From DASZUK01 sp963745595 (GTDB lineage Bacteria; Actinomycetota; Acidimicrobiia; Acidimicrobiales; RAAP-2), in contig CAVUYB010000010.1 in the NCBI GenBank assembly GCA_963745595.1, forward strand, positions 259,314 to 323,313: a DNA stretch of 64,000 nt, given 5' to 3'. The notes beneath the pieces are model-generated. The model was given only the letters and a program-made list of their open reading frames with translations, did no database searches and had not been told where the DNA came from. This document shows, in pieces, positions 59,953 through 64,000 of the stretch. Position 1 is the first letter of the stretch. Every line of letters starts with the position of its first letter. Both the position numbers and the translations under genes were made by a program.

Positions 59953-60520
59953 TTACGGAAGCCCGGAGAACCCCTCGGAGCTATCGGTGCCGGAGACGCC
60001 CGGGTCGCCGTCGGTGGACAGTCCGACGACGGCGGCCAGGGTGAGGACCACCGCGTCCTCGATGAGGGCGCCCGCCGCGTCGCCCTTCAGCCGCGGCGCT
60101 GCCCATGCCCGCCACTGGGCCCCCAACCACGCGGTTGCGAGGGCGGTGACACCGGCGATCCCGCAACAGGCAAGGACGGCCCTGGCGTGGGCCCCGGCGG
60201 CTCGGCCTCGTGGCCGGAGGCTCGTTGTCACCTACTTGCCACGACCGACGATTGGCGATGAGGTAGCCGGCGGCGGCGGCGTTCAGCCCGCGCAGACCCA
60301 GTGAAAATGGGCGCAGCCGGCTCGGGACCCAGGGCAGCTTGTCCACGGCGTACTCGGCCAAGGCGATAGTCGCGACGACCACTTTGACCGGTCGTTCGAG
60401 GACGATCGCGTCGGGCGCTTCCCTGGATCCCCGGCGGGGCGCTCAGGACGACCGCGGCCAGCCCCGTGAAACTACGACCTCCCGTGGCGGCCCCGGCCAG
60501 GTCGACCGCAAGTAACGATT
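59953..60520 (-). pseudogene. DUF4126-like membrane protein, broken frame
   Basis: Pieces of one protein lie in different frames: LLAVDLAGAATGGRSFTGLA with AVVLSAPPGI (near 60510-60430), ATIALAEYAVDKLPWVPSRL followed by RPFSLGLRGLNAAAAGYLIA (60380-60250), and VLACCGIAGVTALATAWLGA, GALIEDAVVLTLAAVVGLS (60200-59960). The segment YAVDKLPWVPSRL ... GLR ... AAAAGYL is DUF4126-like. At least two indels (about 60400 and 60230) are needed. The start is not clear. Confidence 0.55.
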
Positions 60521-60604
60521 CACCGACCCACCGACGTGGTCAGGACTCGACTGGGGCCCGGGCCATTGCTTGACGACTTCGACGCGACAGCGGGCGATCA
60601 GGCG

Positions 60605-61283
60605 TCAGGTGGTCAGTTTGGCCGACGCGATGACCGAACCACCCGGTTCGACCAGATCGACCGAACGGACTGTGCTCGCTGTCACCGGCAGACGAGCGGT
60701 CCACGAGTCGTACCCGGACGACATCGGGTAGCGACCGACGACCCGGTGGCTGCCGTCGGTCAGCGTCACGCGGCACGTCACCTTTCCCCAGGCGGTCGAG
60801 TCGGCGACGGTCATGACCAACCATCCCGGCTGACCGGACGACAGCACGACGGACCCCTCGGCCCCGGACGTCGACTCGAGGGCGGCCGTACGGACGACCG
60901 GGCCGGTGCCGCCACCGCCGGACGTCACCAGGGCCCCCACGCCGATCCCGAGAGCCAGCGCGACGACGAGCGGCCGCGACCGCCACGATCCGCCGGCCCG
61001 AGTGGACGAACCGCGGTGAGCGCCGGACCGTCGAGGAAGGCTCGGCCCGCATCAGCGCGACGGTGCGGTCGGCGAACCCGTCCGGCGGCGTTGCGTCGGG
61101 CACCAGCTCCATCAGGGCGTCGACCGTCACGGAGAGCTCCTCCAGCTCCGCCGCACAGGCCGGGCACCCCTCCAGATGTTCCAGCACCGCCGACCGATCG
61201 CGCCCGGTGAGCGTGCCGGTGGCCAACGCGGCGAGGTCGTCGTCGCCGACGAGGCAGCGCGGATCCCGGGATGTCATCCCCAT
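60605..61283 (-). pseudogene. Anti-sigma factor with zinc-finger domain, frameshifted
   Basis: The ATG at 61283 overlaps the sigma gene stop (TGATG). The anti-sigma zinc-binding domain (DDDLAALATGTLTGRDRSAV, LEHLEGCPACAAELEEL: His-x3-Cys-x2-Cys) is followed by a linker and, after an extra base near 60973-60982, by a transmembrane segment and an external domain: GALVTSGGGGTGPVVRTAAL, VVLSSGQPGWLVMTVADSTA, RVTLTDGSHRVVGRYPM, DLVEPGGSVIASAKLTT. It would hold the ECF sigma at the membrane. Confidence 0.85.
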
Positions 61284-61924
61284 CACCCCTCCTCACCGAG
61301 GACGCGGCGGACGCGGGCCAGCCCGAGCCGGACCCGGCTCTTGGCCGTCCCGAGGGCGATCTCCTCGGCCGCGGCGATCTCGGACGCGCTCTGCCCGTAG
61401 AACGTGGCCCGGACGACGGCCCGTCGCTGCTCGACCGGCAGTCGGCCCAGCGCCGACCGCACCCGGTCGACCGCGTCGACGTGGACCGCCTGGGCCTCGG
61501 GGGCCACGACGTCGTTGTCGAGATCGAGCCAGACCGCGTCGTCCGGACCGGCCGGCACGGACCGCCGGAGCCGGAGGGCGTCGATGGCCAGGTTCCGGGC
61601 GATCGTCGACAGCCACGTCGTCGCCGACGCCCGCCGCGGGTCGAAGACCGCGGCGTGGCGCCACGCCCGGAGCAGGGCCTCCTGGGCGACGTCCTCGGCG
61701 GTGGACCGGTCTATCGTGATGGCCAGGGCAATGCCGAAGACCCGACGCTCGTGGCGCCGCACGAACGCCGCACCGGCCCGCTCGTCGCCCGCGGCCATCC
61801 CGGCCACCAGTGCCTCGTCGGACAGACCGGCCGGGTCGGCCGGTCGGAGCCAGCCTCTCCGACCCCCTCGCGAAACCGCGTCCACGTCGATAGAGCTTGC
61901 CGCGATCCGGCCGGCCGCGCTCAT
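61283..61924 (-). CDS. ECF RNA polymerase sigma factor
   Basis: 213 residues. Region 2: AGAAFVRRHERRVFGIALAI, TAEDVAQEALLRAWRHAAVF, ATTWLSTIARNLAIDALR. Region 4: LGRLPVEQRRAVVRATFYGQ, SASEIAAAEEIALGTAKSRV and RLGLARVRRVLGEE. It directs transcription of a stress regulon and is controlled by the adjacent anti-sigma factor. Its start overlaps the DoxX stop by four bases, so it is in the operon with the envelope genes upstream. Confidence 0.92.
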   Translation of the reverse strand: MSAAGRIAASSIDVDAVSRGGRRGWLRPADPAGLSDEALVAGMAAGDERAGAAFVRRHERRVFGIALAITIDRSTAEDVAQEALLRAWRHAAVFDPRRASATTWLSTIARNLAIDALRLRRSVPAGPDDAVWLDLDNDVVAPEAQAVHVDAVDRVRSALGRLPVEQRRAVVRATFYGQSASEIAAAEEIALGTAKSRVRLGLARVRRVLGEEG

Positions 61925-62427
61925 GGCGCGTGGCGCCGGCGCCGGTAGAGGGACCCGAGGAGGACGTCGAGCGAGAACCGGCCGGTCCCGAGGGCCGCGA
62001 CGACCAGGGCGAGCGCGGCCAGGGCGACGTTGATCTCGTAGCCGGACCCAGCGGCGTTCGAGACGATGCCGTTGCCGAACGTCACGGTGGCCATGGCGAT
62101 GACCATGTCGCCGAACAGACCGAGGGCGGCGATCCGGCCGAAGATCCCGAGACCGACGGCCAGACCGCCGAAGAACTCGATGATCCCGCCGAGCACCGCG
62201 AAGAACATGGCCGGCTGCAGGTGGGCGACGGTCGAGAAGAACAGCGCCTGCTGGTGGATCCCGCCGCCGCCGAACGCCCCGAAGAGGGTGGCCGCGCCGT
62301 GGTAGACGAAGATCCAGGCCAAGCCGATCCGCGCCGCCAGCAGGCCCAGGTCCCGGGCCAGCCGCGTGTCCCGGGTGGCCCGGACCCGGTCGTTGGCCCC
62401 GACCAGCCGAGTGGTGAGCTCGCTCAC
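61921..62427 (-). CDS. DoxX-family membrane protein
   Basis: 168 residues from GTG 62427 (GTGA overlap with the upstream stop). Four helices: LGLLAARIGLAWIFVYHGAA, FFAVLGGIIEFFGGLAVGLG, AALGLFGDMVIAMATVTFG, VALAALALVVAALGTGRFSL, with the DoxX pattern RIGLAWIFVYHG and IEFFGGLAVGLG. DoxX proteins are linked to thiosulfate oxidation or, in mycobacteria, to resistance against thiol and oxidative stress. Confidence 0.88.
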   Translation of the reverse strand: MSELTTRLVGANDRVRATRDTRLARDLGLLAARIGLAWIFVYHGAATLFGAFGGGGIHQQALFFSTVAHLQPAMFFAVLGGIIEFFGGLAVGLGIFGRIAALGLFGDMVIAMATVTFGNGIVSNAAGSGYEINVALAALALVVAALGTGRFSLDVLLGSLYRRRRHAP

Positions 62428-63458
62428 GACGGACCGCCGGTCGCCGCCCGGAGCCGGAACGGCTGAGCCAGTTGGGCCACGACGACCCGGACGACCCGGC
62501 GTGGCGCGGCCTGCTCGACCGGCACCGGCCGGCCGGCGATCCCGGTGGCGATGGCTACGCCCCGCGTCGGGTACGCCGCCCGCCGGGCCAACTGGTCCCA
62601 GCCGACGAGCACGAAGCCGAGGTTGACCGCCCCGCGGGCGTCGGTCAGCTCGCGGGCGTGGTGCAGACGGTGATAGGCCGGGCTCACGACGACCTTGCCG
62701 AGCGGGCCGAACGACCAGCGCAGGTTGGCGTGGGGCAGCGTGACGAGGCAGCCGTACGTGATGAGCGCGGCGACCGGGACGTTGCCACTCGCCCCGAGGA
62801 GGAGCGCGGGCACCATCGCCGGCAGGTAGGACGCGTGCACGAGCGGGTGCGTCCGGAACGTCGTGAAGACGCTCATGTCCTCCTGGGAGTGGTGGAGGGC
62901 GTGCAGTCGCCACAGCGAGGTCGACCGGTGGTTGGCCAGGTGCGCCAGCCAGTTCATCCCGTCCATCCCGACGAGGACGACTGCGACGACGGCCACCTGT
63001 GGCACCAACGGCAGCCGCCCGAGCCGCAGGAACGGTGCGTACCGCTGCACCTCCACCGCGAAGCCGGTCTGGACGAGCGTCAGCAACGGCAGGACGGCCA
63101 CCGCGAAGAGCGCGAGGTAGCCGGCGTCGACCAGATGCGCTCGGGACAGCGCCGGCCGCTCGACCGCCGGCCAGCGGCGCTCGGCCACGAAGAGCACGAG
63201 CACCGTCGCCAGCAGCGCCGGCCCGACGGTCTCACCCCGGGCCGCGGCGAGCGCGCCGGCGAGGTTGCCGGCCCCGAGCAGCACCCGAAGCCCGACGACA
63301 CCCAGCCACGCCACGACCGCGGCCACCGTGAGCACCCCAGCCCACGACGTGACCAGCGCCCCCACGACCGCGGTGCCCCCTCCTGACGCCGCCCCGGCCA
63401 TGGCCGGGGACGGCGCCTGGAACGCGGTCGTGGGGGCTGTCGAACGAACGATGGTCAC
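62424..63458 (-). CDS. Fatty-acid hydroxylase / sterol-desaturase family protein
   Basis: 344 residues, several transmembrane helices and the His clusters of the diiron membrane hydroxylases: WLAHLANHRSTSLWRLHALH, HSQEDMSVFTTFRTHPLVH, and VVSPAYHRLHHAREL. These enzymes hydroxylate or desaturate lipids with oxygen. The N-terminal ~35 residues are Ala/Gly-rich. The adjacent DoxX gene starts in its stop codon. Confidence 0.88.
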   Translation of the reverse strand: MTIVRSTAPTTAFQAPSPAMAGAASGGGTAVVGALVTSWAGVLTVAAVVAWLGVVGLRVLLGAGNLAGALAAARGETVGPALLATVLVLFVAERRWPAVERPALSRAHLVDAGYLALFAVAVLPLLTLVQTGFAVEVQRYAPFLRLGRLPLVPQVAVVAVVLVGMDGMNWLAHLANHRSTSLWRLHALHHSQEDMSVFTTFRTHPLVHASYLPAMVPALLLGASGNVPVAALITYGCLVTLPHANLRWSFGPLGKVVVSPAYHRLHHARELTDARGAVNLGFVLVGWDQLARRAAYPTRGVAIATGIAGRPVPVEQAAPRRVVRVVVAQLAQPFRLRAATGGPS

Positions 63459-63462
63459 TGGA

Positions 63463-63996
63463 TCAGTACGCCACGCCCGACCCGACCGTCGTCGTCGTCG
63501 ATCCCCCGCCCGAGGACGACGGGCCCGAGGACGACTTCGCGGCCGTCGGCGTCGCGTGCGGGTGGGCCGGGTTGACCACCCACCACTGGCCCCAGGCGTC
63601 CTTGATGTTGCCGTTGACCTGTCCGGCCGAGTGGTCGCCGATGTACAGGTAGAGCGGGATGCCCTGGTACGTCACCTGCTTCTGACCGTTGCTCCGGGTG
63701 ATCGTGCCGAGATCGCTCACCCCCTGGCCCTTCGGGCTCGCCTGGCCGGGCGCCAGCACGACCGGCGGCCATGCCGACGCGCACGCCCCCGAGCAGACGC
63801 TCTTGTTGGCCGGGTCGGTCGTCAGGCGGTAGATCGCGTCGCCGTTGCTCATCGCCAGCATCGAGCCCCACGTCTTGTTGTGCGTGACGACGATCACCGT
63901 CGATGACGACGCGCCGGCGACGACCGGCGCGACGATCGTGCCCGCCAGCCCGGCCGCGGTGCCGAGGGCCAATCCGGCGGCCGACCACCGGAGCAC
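63463..63996 (-). CDS. Secreted-repeat (COG4315) protein; may continue past the window edge
   Basis: 177 residues from GTG 63996, with a signal-like start (AAGLALGTAAGLAGTIVAPV). The secreted repeat has AIYRLTTDPANKSVCSGACA, SAWPPVVLAPGQASP, VTYQGIPLYLYIGDHSAGQV, NGNIKDAWGQWWVV: the Y-x-(FWY)-x-x-D type motif and the paired Cys in CSGAC. The protein ends in a Ser/Thr/Gly-rich tail. Function unknown; often in the envelope stress regulons of ECF factors. The first codons may lie beyond 64000. Confidence 0.8.
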   Translation of the reverse strand: MLRWSAAGLALGTAAGLAGTIVAPVVAGASSSTVIVVTHNKTWGSMLAMSNGDAIYRLTTDPANKSVCSGACASAWPPVVLAPGQASPKGQGVSDLGTITRSNGQKQVTYQGIPLYLYIGDHSAGQVNGNIKDAWGQWWVVNPAHPHATPTAAKSSSGPSSSGGGSTTTTVGSGVAY

Positions 63997-64000
63997 CCGG

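Overview
The window is about 64 kb of very GC-rich DNA from a bacterium of the Actinomycetota. The evidence is a WhiB regulator, a SepIVA-like septal protein, a DUF2469 protein, F420-dependent oxidoreductases, a GTP-type PEP carboxykinase, an FtsY with a membrane anchor, and the actinobacterial gene orders rplS/DUF2469/yraN/comM and rnc/acpP/plsX/rpmF/DUF177/sepIVA/coaD/rsmD. The perR/rubrerythrin/DUF3501 cluster and overall style would fit a deep-branching class such as Acidimicrobiia, but no rRNA is present to prove it.

Layout. 1-6678 is the right part of an integrated element lying inside comM: a partial HUH-type replication initiator, an excisionase, a TIR-transmembrane protein, two XRE repressors (one coupled to an HhH-like protein), small membrane proteins and a ribbon-helix-helix protein. 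Only the first ~82 codons of comM remain on its right side (6679-6888). 7056-11723 holds small acidic and HicA-like proteins, an F420 oxidoreductase, an SPFH/NfeD pair, an enoyl-CoA hydratase, yraN and DUF2469. 11853-31881 is a long minus-strand information-processing block: rplS, trmD, rimM, khpA, rpsP, ffh, ftsY, smc, mutM, rnc, acpP, plsX, rpmF, DUF177, sepIVA, coaD, rsmD, a VapBC-type pair, recG and fakA, ending at the divergent rpmB. 31932-44153 carries thiL, pckG, an MFS transporter, an Lrp-type protein, a small accessory module (36889-37976), a CoA-transferase, galK, a secreted protein, trpD and an LCP ligase. 44226-46270 is whiB plus a PerR/rubrerythrin/DUF3501 peroxide-stress cluster. 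46344-51376 is an overlapping operon of glpD, an alkyl-DHAP-synthase-like flavoenzyme and an FGGY kinase. 52039-56075 holds a flavin reductase, a metallo-beta-lactamase-fold hydrolase and xseBA, followed by RNase P RNA (rnpB). 56891-63996 holds an LLM flavoenzyme, a transglutaminase-like protein, a tRNA-Leu-like gene, a LapA-like protein and an operon of ECF sigma, anti-sigma, DoxX, sterol-desaturase-type and secreted-repeat proteins.

A striking property is that at least eleven genes, including essential ones (rplS, ffh, smc), are broken by single-base indels, mostly in GC homopolymers or short GC repeats. This most likely reflects uncorrected sequencing error rather than pseudogenes; these entries are typed pseudogene, but most are probably intact in the living cell. 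Starts were chosen from ribosome-binding sites and from stop/start overlaps, which are very common here (ATGA, GTGA and TGATG junctions).
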